From the NCBI RefSeq assembly GCF_900091565.1, contig NZ_FMCV01000014.1:1-64000 (forward strand): a DNA stretch of 64,000 bases. The letters run 5' to 3'. This stretch comes from Micromonospora marina (GTDB lineage Bacteria > Actinomycetota > Actinomycetes > Mycobacteriales > Micromonosporaceae). Under the pieces are notes generated by a model. It was not told the DNA's origin and searched no databases. It saw only the letters and a list, made by a program, of their open reading frames with translations. A program made the translations under genes and the position numbers. Below, in pieces: positions 8,108 to 16,223 of this stretch (position 1 is the stretch's first letter; each line of letters begins with the position of its first letter).

Positions 8108-9439
8108 TCAGACGCGCGCGGCGACCGGCGGGGCGGACGCCTCGGCGAACTCCTCGCGCGGGTCGTGCAGCTGGCCCAGCGCGACCACCTCACGCTTGAG
8201 GACGAACGCCAACGTCCAGTCGACCACCACGCGCACCTTGCGGTTGAACGAGGGGATCCGCGACATGTGGTACGTCCGGTGCATGAACCAGGCCGGCCAG
8301 CCGGTCATCTTGATGCCGTAGACCTGCGCCACGCCCTTGTACAGGCCGAGGCTCGCCACGCTGCCGGCGTGCTTGTGCTTGTAGTCGACCGGCTCGCGCC
8401 CGCGGATCACGTTCGCGATGTTGTCGGCCATCCGCGCCGCCTGCCGCACCGCGTGCTGCGCGCTCGGGGAGCAGAAGTTACCAGGCTCCTTGGTCAGGTC
8501 CGGTACGGCGGCGCAGTCACCGGCGCTCCACGCGCCCTCGACCACCCGGTCGCCGTCCACGATCTGCAGCGTCGGCCGGCAGGTGACCCGGCGGCGCTCG
8601 TCACGCGGGAAGTCCGTCGCGTCGAGCATCGGCGACGGCTTCACACCCGCCGTCCAGACGATCGTGTCGGACGGGAAGCTGTCGCCGTCGGAGAGCGTCA
8701 CCACACCGTCGACGCAGGACTCCAGCCGGGTGTCCAGCCGGATGTCCATGTCCCGCTTCATCAGCTGCTGCACCGTGTAGGCACCCATGTCCCGGTCGAC
8801 CTCGGGCAGCACCCGCTGGGTCGCCTCGACGAGCACCCAGCGCATGTCCTCCGGCTTCAGCTCCGGGTAGTAACGCAGCGCGTCCCGGGCCATGTCCTCC
8901 ATCTCGGCGAGCGCCTCGATGCCGGCGTAGCCGCCGCCCACGAAGACGAACGTCAGCGCGCGGCTGCGGACCGCCGGGTCGGTGGTGGAGGCCGCCACGT
9001 CGAGCCGGTCCAACACGTGGTTGCGCAGGAAGATGGCCTCGCCGATGGTCTTGAACCCGATGCCGTTCTCGTGCAGGCCGGGGATCGGCAGGGTGCGGGA
9101 GACCGAGCCGGGCGCGACGACCACGTGGTCGTACCGGATCTCCCGGGCCGGGCCGCTGATCGGCTGCACCACGGCAGTCATGCGGTCGTGGTCGATCCGG
9201 GTGACGGTGCCCGCCACCACGGTGCACTTACGCAACTCCCGCCGCAGCGGCACCACAGCGTGCCGAGGGGAGATGTTGCCCGCCGATGCCTCCGGGAGGA
9301 ACGGCTGGTACGTCATGTGCGGCTGCGGGTCGACGACGATGACCTCGGCCTCACGCCTGCTCAGCTTCTTGGACAGGCGCAGAGCGGCGTACAGGCCCAC
9401 GTGACCGGCACCCACGACAAGGATCCGCTTCGGGTTCAC
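8108..9439 (-). CDS. ndh: type II NADH dehydrogenase (NDH-2)
   Basis: Single-subunit, non-proton-pumping NADH:menaquinone oxidoreductase at the inner face of the membrane. The FAD-binding Rossmann motif GAGHVGLYAA is near the N-terminus (KRILVVGAGHVG). The NADH-binding motif GGGYAGIEALAE is mid-protein, and AGDCAAVPD is the late FAD contact. The C-terminus carries the amphipathic region typical of membrane-associated NDH-2. I set the start at GTG 9439 because it puts the dinucleotide fold at the usual distance from the N-terminus; 443 aa fits the family. The gene has its own terminator and probably its own promoter. Confidence 0.92.
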   Translation of the reverse strand: MNPKRILVVGAGHVGLYAALRLSKKLSRREAEVIVVDPQPHMTYQPFLPEASAGNISPRHAVVPLRRELRKCTVVAGTVTRIDHDRMTAVVQPISGPAREIRYDHVVVAPGSVSRTLPIPGLHENGIGFKTIGEAIFLRNHVLDRLDVAASTTDPAVRSRALTFVFVGGGYAGIEALAEMEDMARDALRYYPELKPEDMRWVLVEATQRVLPEVDRDMGAYTVQQLMKRDMDIRLDTRLESCVDGVVTLSDGDSFPSDTIVWTAGVKPSPMLDATDFPRDERRRVTCRPTLQIVDGDRVVEGAWSAGDCAAVPDLTKEPGNFCSPSAQHAVRQAARMADNIANVIRGREPVDYKHKHAGSVASLGLYKGVAQVYGIKMTGWPAWFMHRTYHMSRIPSFNRKVRVVVDWTLAFVLKREVVALGQLHDPREEFAEASAPPVAARV

Positions 9440-9542
9440 GTCATCTATCTTTCCCCGGGTGCTTCGGGTAATCCCGCCCGAGACCCCCATCTGTGACGGA
9501 GCACAACCGGTGTGACCTGCGCAACGTCCCCGGAGCGCTGCG

Positions 9543-10106
9543 TCATCTGCGCCGGAGCAGCCAGCCCAGCAGCGCGCTCAGCCCCACCGCCACCAGCAGC
9601 CCCACCACTGTCGCCGCCTGTGAGCCGTCGGTCCCGCCCACTCCCCCGAGCCACGCCAGCACCACGCCGAGCACGGCACTGGCGAGCACCACGCCACCCG
9701 CGCGGCCCAGCCACCGCAACACCACGTCCGGGTCGATCAGCCCGTCGTACGGCAGTAGCGCGGCCAGCGCGCAGAGCGAGTGCGCCAGGTAGAGCAGCGT
9801 CGCCACGGCGAGCAGCCGCCACAGCGCCGGCGGCCGGTCGAAGCCGAACGTGGCCAGCAGCCAGCCGCCGACGGTCACCAGCGCGGTGAACGTCGGCCAG
9901 ATCCGGCGCGGCCCGACCGCCGGCAGCACCGCGGCCACCGTCAGGGCCAGCAGCGAACGCGCGGTGAAAGCCTGCACCGGGTACGCGAGCAGGAAGCCCG
10001 CGAGCACGGTGAGCAAGATGCCGCCGCGTACCAGCAGCGGCAGCGGGCTGACCCGGGCGGCGGCGAACCGCAGCGCCCGTACCCGCTCCACCAGGGCATC
10101 CGTCAC
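9543..10106 (-). CDS. hypothetical membrane protein, last gene of the MoxR/DUF58 operon
   Basis: 187 aa with five to six hydrophobic segments and no soluble domain or motif that I recognise. It reads in the same direction as the DUF58, MoxR and DUF4129 genes and lies 114 bp after them, with a duplicated 50-bp intergenic repeat in between. Its position suggests a membrane component of the same envelope-linked AAA+ system, but that is inference from neighbourhood only. Confidence 0.75.
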   Translation of the reverse strand: MTDALVERVRALRFAAARVSPLPLLVRGGILLTVLAGFLLAYPVQAFTARSLLALTVAAVLPAVGPRRIWPTFTALVTVGGWLLATFGFDRPPALWRLLAVATLLYLAHSLCALAALLPYDGLIDPDVVLRWLGRAGGVVLASAVLGVVLAWLGGVGGTDGSQAATVVGLLVAVGLSALLGWLLRRR

Positions 10107-10117
10107 TGGGCCGGCCT

Positions 10118-10226
10118 TTCGTTCGCGACTGCGGGACTCCGCTCCGCTGCGTTCCTCGCGCTCACCGGGCTGCCTCTTCGTTCGCGACTGCGGGACTCCG
10201 CTCCGCTGCGTTCCTCGCGCTCACCG
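10118..10226. repeat. two direct copies of a 50-bp intergenic repeat
   Basis: Copies at 10118-10167 and 10177-10226 are identical over 50 bases, with a 9-base spacer. They begin TTCGTTCGCGACTGCGGGAC and end GCTCACCG. Read on the minus strand each ends in a GAACGAA motif after a run of GCGGAGCGGAG. The right copy overlaps the stop codon of the DUF58 gene. The sequence at 28-59 of the window (GAGCGAAGCGGAGTG) is a short relative. I see no open reading frame or terminal inverted repeats. Confidence 0.85.
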
Positions 10227-11582
10227 CAACCCTGCCTTCGGGGCGGTCGCCAGCCGGGCCACGTCGCGCAGCACCTCGTCCAGGCTGCCGGCGCCGGCCC
10301 AGCGCACCACCGGCACCCCGTGCTCGCGGAGCTGGCCGATCATCGTGTCCCGGTCCAGCCGCCACAGCCGGTACGCGACCTCGGCCCAGCCCCGCTCCTT
10401 CGGCACCGGCAGCTCGGCCGGCAACGTGTCCACCGCCACCACGAACCGCCCACCGCGGGCCAGCCGGGCCAGCATCTGCGCGGACCGCTCGTCGAGCAGC
10501 GGGGTGAGCACCACCACGAGCGCGTCCGAGGAGAGCACCTGCGGGCCGAAGACCTGGTCGTACGGCTCGTGCGGGGACGACTCGGCCTGCACGTCGAGCA
10601 GCCACTCCAGGACGGTCAGGTACTGCCGCCGCCCGGTGGCCGGACGCAGGCGGCGCGCGGCCGGGCCGTACTCAAGCATCGACACCCGGTCGCCGCGGTG
10701 CAGGTAGTGCTCGGCGATCGCGGCGCCGGCCCGGACCGTGGTGTCCAGCACCGACGCCGTCCCGTTCACGCCACCGGAGCGGCCCGCCTCGGCCAGCACG
10801 TCCAGCAGCACCACCACCTCGGCGTCCCGGTCCGACAGCGTCGCCGCGACGTGCAGTTGCCGGGCCCGCAGCGACACCCGCCAGTCGATCCGGCGCAGCC
10901 GGTCGCCGGGCGCGAACACGCGCACCCCGGCGAGTTCGCCGCCCTCGCCCGGCCGCCGCGAGCGGTGTGCGCCGACCAGCCCGGCGGCCCGGGGCATCGC
11001 CTCGACCGCGTCGAACGGTTCGGTACGCGGATAGACCCGGGCCCGGATCGGGTCGGTGACCATCGCGCGGGACACCAGCAGACCGTCGGCGGCGGCGACC
11101 CGCACCCCGGCCGGGCCGATCGGGTGCCGTCCCCACCGCAGGGCGGTGCCGGTCAGTTCCAGGTCGACGGCGCTGCCCCGGGGTACCGAGGTGACGAACG
11201 GGCGGTCCGCGCCCCCGGAGCGGCTCACGTCCACCCCGGCGCCGCCGAAGCCGACCTGCTCCACCCGCAGCCAGCGCGACATCCGGGTCCGGACCACCGC
11301 CAGGTCGTACCCGACCAGGTCGGGGTTGGCCACCGCGACGGTGGCGGCCAGCGGCGCGCCCTCGACCAGGTGGGTGTCCCCGACACCGAGTTCCAGCTCG
11401 GGCAGCGCGGCGGGACGGCGGCGCAACGCGTACGCGGTGCCGAGCGCGAACGGCGTGGCGAGCACCACCAGGTCGATGCGGCCGAGCAGCACCGCCGCGA
11501 CGAGCAGCACGCCGGTGAGCAGCACGGCCCGGCCGAGCGCCCAGGTGGGCGCCCAGCCGCTCGCCGCGTCGGCCCGGTCCAT
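10221..11582 (-). CDS. DUF58 domain-containing protein (MoxR-associated)
   Basis: 453 aa. Two hydrophobic helices near the N-terminus (residues 10-45) are followed by a beta-rich region and then the DUF58/VWA-like C-terminal half. This half contains the family hallmark GDRLRRIDWRVSLRARQLHV and a downstream VVVLLDV strand. DUF58 proteins pair with MoxR AAA+ ATPases. The start ATG overlaps the MoxR stop (TGATG), so translation is probably coupled. The stop lies inside the direct repeat. The role is presumed to be in envelope or protein-complex maturation. Confidence 0.9.
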   Translation of the reverse strand: MDRADAASGWAPTWALGRAVLLTGVLLVAAVLLGRIDLVVLATPFALGTAYALRRRPAALPELELGVGDTHLVEGAPLAATVAVANPDLVGYDLAVVRTRMSRWLRVEQVGFGGAGVDVSRSGGADRPFVTSVPRGSAVDLELTGTALRWGRHPIGPAGVRVAAADGLLVSRAMVTDPIRARVYPRTEPFDAVEAMPRAAGLVGAHRSRRPGEGGELAGVRVFAPGDRLRRIDWRVSLRARQLHVAATLSDRDAEVVVLLDVLAEAGRSGGVNGTASVLDTTVRAGAAIAEHYLHRGDRVSMLEYGPAARRLRPATGRRQYLTVLEWLLDVQAESSPHEPYDQVFGPQVLSSDALVVVLTPLLDERSAQMLARLARGGRFVVAVDTLPAELPVPKERGWAEVAYRLWRLDRDTMIGQLREHGVPVVRWAGAGSLDEVLRDVARLATAPKAGLR

Positions 11583-12580
11583 CAGCGGCCGGCGGCGTAG
11601 CTGGGCAGCGCGCCGCTGGCCGGCGCGGGCGTGGAGTCCAGCACCTCGCCGACCACGAACGACGGGTCGACGCGGCGCAGCCACATCTCCGGCCGCAGCG
11701 TGATCCGGTGCGCGAGCGCGGGCGCCGCCACCGCCTTGACGTCCTCCGGCACCACGTAGTCGCGGTTGGCGAGCACCGCCCGCACCCGGGACAGCAGCAG
11801 CAGCGCCAGCGAGCCGCGCGGGGACGCGCCGACGAGCACCGAGGGGTGCTCGCGGGTCGCCGCGGTGAGCGCCACGATGTACCGGCCGACCGAGTCCTCG
11901 ACCACCACGTCCTCCAGCGCGGCCTGCATGGCGCGCAGCGTGGCGGCGTCCACCACCGGCTTGATCTCCGCCTCCTCGCGGCGGCGGGCGATCCGGCGGC
12001 GCAGCACGTCCCACTCCTCGTCGTGGCTCGGGTAGCCGAACGACACCCGCAGCAGGAACCGGTCGAGTTGCGCCTCCGGCAGCGGGTACGTGCCCTCGTA
12101 CTCGATGGGGTTGGCGGTGGCCAGCACGTGGAACGGCTCGTCCAGCCGATAGGTCACGCCCTCGACCGAGACCTGCTTCTCCTGCATCGCCTCCAGCAGC
12201 GCCGACTGGGTCTTCGGCGGCGTCCGGTTGATCTCGTCGGCGAGCAGCAGGTTGGTGAACACCGGGCCGGCCCGGAACGCGAAGTCGCCGCTGCTCTGGT
12301 CGTAGAGGAACGAGCCGGTCACGTCGGCGGGCAGCAGGTCCGGGGTGAACTGGAGCCGCCGGAAGTCCAGCCCGAGCGCCTGCGCGAAGGAACGCGCGGT
12401 GAGCGTCTTGCCCAGGCCGGGCAGATCCTCCAGCAGCACGTGACCACCGGCGAGGATGCCGGCCAGCACCAGCTCCAGCGCGTCCCGCTTGCCGACCACG
12501 ACGGTGCCGACCGCGTCCAGGACGGTCCGGGCGAGCCGGCCCACCTCGGCGGGAGGCATGCTCCGGTCCACGTCGTTCAT
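11582..12580 (-). CDS. MoxR-family AAA+ ATPase
   Basis: 332 aa chaperone-like ATPase. Walker A is in the LEDLPGLGKTLTARS region around residues 53-63, Walker B follows (LLADEINR), and sensor/arginine motifs lie further on (ANPIEYEGTYPLPEAQLDRF). The start I use is MNDVDRS, with GGAG 9 bases upstream. The TGATG overlap with the preceding gene is a strong sign of coupling. MoxR ATPases act with DUF58/VWA partners to mature or remodel target complexes. Here the partner is the next gene. Confidence 0.94.
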   Translation of the reverse strand: MNDVDRSMPPAEVGRLARTVLDAVGTVVVGKRDALELVLAGILAGGHVLLEDLPGLGKTLTARSFAQALGLDFRRLQFTPDLLPADVTGSFLYDQSSGDFAFRAGPVFTNLLLADEINRTPPKTQSALLEAMQEKQVSVEGVTYRLDEPFHVLATANPIEYEGTYPLPEAQLDRFLLRVSFGYPSHDEEWDVLRRRIARRREEAEIKPVVDAATLRAMQAALEDVVVEDSVGRYIVALTAATREHPSVLVGASPRGSLALLLLSRVRAVLANRDYVVPEDVKAVAAPALAHRITLRPEMWLRRVDPSFVVGEVLDSTPAPASGALPSYAAGR

Positions 12581-13164
12581 CAGATCTTCTCCAGTTCGGC
12601 GACGATCGCCGCGAGGTCGCGCGGCGACGGAGGGCGGCGGACGGGGATGGCGAGGAACGTCCACAGTGGCTCGCCGAGCACCGCCCGGGCGCGGGCCGGG
12701 TCGGACTCACGGGTGACCCCGTGGCGCTGGCGCAGCCGTTCGTCGGCCAGCTCGCCGAGGCGGGGCAGGACGCGCTCGGTGAACCGCTCCTGGTTGCCGG
12801 CGCACCAGTCCAGCGGACGCTCCCAGCCGTTGATCGCGGTACGCAGCGCGTCCCGCGCGGACCAGTTCCAGGTGCCGGGCTCCTCACCGGCGGGTACCCG
12901 GGCACCCGTGCGGGACGGCGGCGGTGGTGACAGCGCGGTGGTGACCCGGCGTACGGCGAGCACGGCGAGCACCCCCGCCACGACGATCCAGATCGGCACC
13001 TTCAGGCCGACCGCGCGCAGCCCGACCACGACCACCACGACGACGGCGGCGGTGGCCGCGACGGTCCGCAGCAGCAGGCGCGCCCGGCCGCCGCCCGAGG
13101 GCCGGACGTCCTGTCCGGCGGGCTCCTCGCCGAACGAGAGCAGCTCGTCGATGCTGGTGCTCAC
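12580..13164 (-). CDS. hypothetical membrane protein of the MoxR operon
   Basis: 194 aa with two adjacent hydrophobic helices (about residues 32-70) followed by a soluble region rich in Arg/Glu. It starts at GTG 13164, which overlaps the stop of the upstream DUF4129 gene (GTGA), and it ends overlapping the MoxR start. No catalytic motif is visible. Proteins of this size with two helices are common between DUF4129 and MoxR genes in actinobacteria, and a scaffold or partner role is inferred only from this context. Confidence 0.8.
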   Translation of the reverse strand: MSTSIDELLSFGEEPAGQDVRPSGGGRARLLLRTVAATAAVVVVVVVGLRAVGLKVPIWIVVAGVLAVLAVRRVTTALSPPPPSRTGARVPAGEEPGTWNWSARDALRTAINGWERPLDWCAGNQERFTERVLPRLGELADERLRQRHGVTRESDPARARAVLGEPLWTFLAIPVRRPPSPRDLAAIVAELEKI

Positions 13165-13892
13165 GACGCCTCACCCGCCAGGCTGGTCAGCTCGCCGCGC
13201 AGCCGCCGCAACGCGGCGCGGGCCTGGTCCCGGGTGTGCTCGTCGACCGGGTGCGTGGCATACCGGGCCTCCCGGTAGACGCGCGCGAAACCGTCGAGCA
13301 CGTCGGCGCTGGCGATCGCCGGGATGCCGGCCGCCGGATCGCCGCGCAGCAGCCGACCGACCAGGTCGGTCGGGGTGTCGCCGGTGCGCCGGGGCACGCC
13401 CGCGTCCTCGGCGGCCTCCTCCAGGCGCACCCAGCAGGCGATCACGGCGGTCCGCGGGTCGGTGGAGCGGTCGTCCAGTTCGACGAGCCCGGCGTCGAGC
13501 GCGGCCACCACCTCACGGGCGGTCCCCTCCGCGGTACGCCTGGTGCGTCGCACCGGCACCGCGCGGGTGGTGCGACGCAGCGCGCCCCGGAGCACGTTCC
13601 ACAGGACGTACCCGACAGCGACCAGCACCGCCGCTGACGACAACACCAGGGCGGCGGTCGCCAGCCAGCCCGGCACACCGCCCGAGGTGGGCTCACCGGC
13701 GTCGCGGGGTTCGACGGGGATCGACGGCACCGCCTCGGGCGACGGGTAGTCCGGAACGTACGGGATGGTGTCGGCGACGGGCGGGATCCGGCTGGCCCCG
13801 ATGGCGGAGTGACCGGCGGCGAACGCGGCGAGCGCGAGCAGCACCGTCACCGCGGCGACCGGCCACCACCTACGCAGTACGCCGAAATCCAT
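13161..13892 (-). CDS. DUF4129 domain-containing membrane protein
   Basis: 243 aa and first gene of the MoxR operon. There is an N-terminal helix (residues 8-26), a second helix around 76-97, and a C-terminal cytosolic DUF4129 domain with the characteristic stretch AVIACWVRLEEAAEDAGVP followed by TPTDLVGRLL. DUF4129 proteins are repeatedly found with MoxR and DUF58, as here. Operon order is DUF4129, small membrane protein, MoxR, DUF58, membrane protein. All junctions but the last overlap by 1-4 bases. Confidence 0.88.
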   Translation of the reverse strand: MDFGVLRRWWPVAAVTVLLALAAFAAGHSAIGASRIPPVADTIPYVPDYPSPEAVPSIPVEPRDAGEPTSGGVPGWLATAALVLSSAAVLVAVGYVLWNVLRGALRRTTRAVPVRRTRRTAEGTAREVVAALDAGLVELDDRSTDPRTAVIACWVRLEEAAEDAGVPRRTGDTPTDLVGRLLRGDPAAGIPAIASADVLDGFARVYREARYATHPVDEHTRDQARAALRRLRGELTSLAGEAS

Positions 13893-13912
13893 CCCACCGC
13901 CTCAGGTGTTCT

Positions 13913-14653
13913 TCAGTCCACCCCGGCCAGGTCCTTCGCCCGGGTGAACACGTCGTCCAGCATCGCCGGTGTGAGCCGGCCGGTGAACGTGTTCTGCTGG
14001 CTGACGTGATAGCAGCCCAGCAACGCCGGCACCGACTCGCCGGACCAGTGTGCCCCATGACCGAACACCGGTCGCGGTGTGGGCGGTCGCCACCCGTAGA
14101 CCTGCCGTAACACCGGCCACCACGCGGCCCACGCGAACGCGCCCAGCGCGACCACGACGCGCAGTGTGGGCCGGATCAGTTCGACCTCGCGGTGCAGCCA
14201 CGGCGCGCAGGCGTCCCGCTCGGCCGGGGTGGGCTTGTTGTCCGGCGGCGCGCACCGCACGGCGGCGAAGATCCGGGTGTCCCGCAACGTCAGGCCGTCG
14301 TCGGCGGCCACGCTCGTCGGCTGGTTGGCCAGCCCGGCGCGGTGCAGCGCGGCGAACAGCACGTCACCGGACCGGTCCCCGGTGAAGATCCGGCCGGTGC
14401 GGTTGCCGCCGTGCGCCGCGGGTGCCAGGCCGAGGATGGCGATGCGTGCGTCCGGCGGGCCGAGGCCGGGCACCGGCCGCCCCCAGTAGTCCTGGTCGCG
14501 GAACGCGGCCCGCCTGACCCGGGCCACCTCCTCCCGCCAGGCCACCAGGCGCGGGCAGGCGAAGCAGTCGCTGACCGCGCCGTCGAGGTCGGCCAGGTCG
14601 GCCGCCCGGTCGGCGCGGGCGACCACGTCCTGCGGGGTACGCGACTCAGCCAA
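13913..14653 (-). CDS. uracil-DNA glycosylase, family 5 (UdgB type)
   Basis: Removes uracil, and in characterised family members hypoxanthine and other deaminated bases, from DNA. Motif A is GLAPAAHG at residues 75-82, followed by NRTGR. Motif B is YHVSQQNT at 215-222. Four cysteines that fit a 4Fe-4S cluster are at 30, 33, 134 and 149. Motif A has Ala where family 4 enzymes carry a catalytic acid, as expected of family 5. The start is TTG at 14653, inside the end of the upstream hydrolase gene (8-bp overlap), implying translational coupling. 246 aa is near the family length. Confidence 0.9.
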   Translation of the reverse strand: MAESRTPQDVVARADRAADLADLDGAVSDCFACPRLVAWREEVARVRRAAFRDQDYWGRPVPGLGPPDARIAILGLAPAAHGGNRTGRIFTGDRSGDVLFAALHRAGLANQPTSVAADDGLTLRDTRIFAAVRCAPPDNKPTPAERDACAPWLHREVELIRPTLRVVVALGAFAWAAWWPVLRQVYGWRPPTPRPVFGHGAHWSGESVPALLGCYHVSQQNTFTGRLTPAMLDDVFTRAKDLAGVD

Positions 14654-15350
14654 GTTTCGCCCGGAACAGTTCCAGCGTGCGGGCCCAGGAGGTGGCGGCG
14701 GCCCGCTGGTCGAAGTGCTCGGGCCGGTCCTCGTTGAAGAACGCGTGCGCGGTGCCCGGGTAGTCGAACGTCTGGCAGGTGCCGCCGGCGGACTCGATGG
14801 ACCGGCGTACGCTCTGCACCCCGTCGGCGGCGGAGAGGCCGTCCGCCTCGGAGCAGTGGATGAGCGCCGCCTTCCCGGCGTAGCCGGCCCAGCCGCCTTC
14901 GTCCGCCGACCCGACGGCCATGCCCTCCCAGGGCAGGCGCGGGTAGAACCCGGCGGTGGCCACGATGCGCTCGGAGAACGTGGCGGACCACAGGGCCAGG
15001 CTGGCGCCCGCGCTGAACCCGGCGCAGCCCACCTTGCCGGCGACCTCGGACCGCCCGGCCAGGTATTCGGCGGCGGCGGCGATGTCGCTGGCCGCCTCGT
15101 CCATCTGGGAGCTGTTCAGCATCAGCCGCGGCTCGGTCGGCTTCACGGCCGGGCCGCCGTGCCGGAAGTCGGGCGCGAGGGCGACGAAACCGGCCTCGGC
15201 GAAGCGGTCCACCACGGCCCGGACGTGGGGCACCAGTCCCCACCAGTCCTGGATGACGATGACCGCCGGGCTGGCCGCACCGCCGGTGGGTATCGCGAGA
15301 TACCCCTCGCTCGTCCCTCCGTTGCCGGTGAAGCTCACCATCTCGCCCAT
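14646..15350 (-). CDS. dienelactone hydrolase-family protein with a serine nucleophile
   Basis: Alpha/beta hydrolase of 234 aa. The oxyanion region is IQDWWGL (residues 33-39), the acid is Asp170 (SEADG) and the base is His202 (TAHAFF). The nucleophile elbow reads GFSAGAS, so position 113 is Ser where classic dienelactone hydrolases have Cys (GxCxGG). The start is ATG 15350, with AAGGAGG 8 bases upstream. The natural substrate is unknown; the Ser elbow suggests general esterase rather than true dienelactone chemistry. Overlap with the UDG gene makes a two-gene operon. Confidence 0.88.
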   Translation of the reverse strand: MGEMVSFTGNGGTSEGYLAIPTGGAASPAVIVIQDWWGLVPHVRAVVDRFAEAGFVALAPDFRHGGPAVKPTEPRLMLNSSQMDEAASDIAAAAEYLAGRSEVAGKVGCAGFSAGASLALWSATFSERIVATAGFYPRLPWEGMAVGSADEGGWAGYAGKAALIHCSEADGLSAADGVQSVRRSIESAGGTCQTFDYPGTAHAFFNEDRPEHFDQRAAATSWARTLELFRAKLG

Positions 15351-15505
15351 GGGCCCGTCCTCCTTGCGGTCAGTCAACGTTGGCTGGTCGCACAGTTGGC
15401 TGTTACGTGCCGGTAGCGTGCCACGCGGTGAGCGGCCCGGGGAAGACGGAACAACAGTGGCATTCACCTCCTGTCGAAGCGCCGGACGGGCACACATGCC
15501 GGGTA

Positions 15506-15517
15506 TAGCGATTGCTA
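15506..15517. promoter_or_regulatory. TAGC-GATT-GCTA palindrome, probable antitoxin operator
   Basis: TAGCGATTGCTA has perfect 4-bp arms around a near-symmetric centre and lies 10 bases before the toxin start. Palindromes of this TAGC/GCTA type are typical operators for XRE antitoxins of HigA/HigBA-like modules. No binding data are available. Confidence 0.55.
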
Positions 15518-15527
15518 AACTATCCGC

Positions 15528-15828
15528 GTGGTGGCTGGAGACTGGGACGTCTACCTGGTCGACGAGGCGCGGCAGTGGCTCGACACTCTCGACGCGTCCA
15601 CCCATGCGCGGGTGGTGCAGGCAATCGACCTCCTGGCCGAGCACGGACCAGGACTCGGACGGCCCCTTGTCGACACCATTCACGGTTCGTCGATGGCGAA
15701 CTTGAAGGAGCTCCGGCCGGCGCACCGTGCGTATCCTTTTCGCGTGGTATCAGGAGGCCATTCCCGTCGCCGAGCACCGCTACGAGCTCTACCTCAAGGA
15801 CCGGGCACGAGAGGAAGGGAAGGCATGA
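15528..15828 (+). pseudogene. decayed RelE/HigB-type toxin (frameshift plus internal loss)
   Basis: The first 64 codons from GTG 15528 read as a normal HigB-like toxin head (DVYLVDEARQWLDTL ... NLKELRP). After codon 64 the frame goes wrong. The continuation VRILFA is found one base over, beginning at 15727, only 7 bases after the last good codon, where homologues known to me have about 7 more residues. VRILFA then joins directly to WYQEAIPVAEHRYELYLKDR, so about 20 residues of the catalytic core (the DPWR...LLVAGDK region) are missing. The original frame still ends in TGA overlapping the antitoxin ATG. The gene is almost certainly non-functional. Confidence 0.85.
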
Positions 15829-16142
15829 GCGACTACTCCCGGTGGCAGGACATCCGCGCCGACCACGTCGCCCGGGCCGGCGGGGAAGAGGCAGTCGATG
15901 CGGGTAAGCAGGAACTCCTCGCCGAGTTTATCGGCCACCGCCTCGCGGAGGTACGGCGAGCGCGCGGCTTGACCCAGCAACAGGTCGCCGACCGGATGGG
16001 CGTCACCAAGGGACGGGTCTCCCAGATCGAGCAGGGAAAGATCTCCGGCCAGGAGGTAATGGCCCGATTCGCCGCAGCGCTGGGCGGCCGGCTCCACCAG
16101 GCGATCTACTTCGACGACGGTGACATCGCCACCATCGCCTGA
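15825..16142 (+). CDS. XRE-family antitoxin (HigA-like), orphaned
   Basis: 105 aa. An N-terminal head MSDYSRWQDIRADHV, typical of HigA partners of RelE-like toxins, precedes a helix-turn-helix at about residues 37-75 (LTQQQVADRMGVTKGRVSQIEQGK). The ATG overlaps the toxin stop (ATGA), as in an intact module. The frame shows no damage although the toxin is broken. It probably binds the palindrome at 15506. It could be retained as a plain repressor, or be on the way to loss. Confidence 0.88.
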   Translation: MSDYSRWQDIRADHVARAGGEEAVDAGKQELLAEFIGHRLAEVRRARGLTQQQVADRMGVTKGRVSQIEQGKISGQEVMARFAAALGGRLHQAIYFDDGDIATIA

Positions 16143-16153
16143 CAGCGGATCCC

Positions 16154-16209
16154 GCGAGATCTTGGAGGAACCCGGCCCCCATGAGGGCCCTTTCCTTCCA
16201 AAATCTCGC
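16154..16209. terminator. long inverted repeat between convergent genes
   Basis: Arms GCGAGATCTTGGAGGAA (16154-16170) and TTCCTTCCAAAATCTCGC (16192-16209) pair with one mismatch and a one-base bulge around a GC-rich loop containing GGGCCC. It lies between the antitoxin gene and the convergent HAAS membrane gene and probably acts as a bidirectional terminator. Confidence 0.65.
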
Positions 16210-16223
16210 CGGGTTCGAGTGCG

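Noticed and set aside
6076..8193. 705-codon minus-strand frame across the large membrane protein gene and the tRNA
   Set aside because: It covers the tRNA gene and is Gln/Arg/Gly-rich without hydrophobic helices or motifs, unlike the opposite strand.
10118..10226. Insertion sequence or attachment site suggested by the direct repeat pair
   Set aside because: The spacer is only 9 bases, there is no transposase or integrase gene, and no terminal inverted repeats are visible.
15528..16142. Single 204-residue fusion of toxin and antitoxin
   Set aside because: The middle part (about residues 65-98) does not match either family. The toxin frame and its stop can be found one base over, so the fusion frame is an accident of the frameshift.
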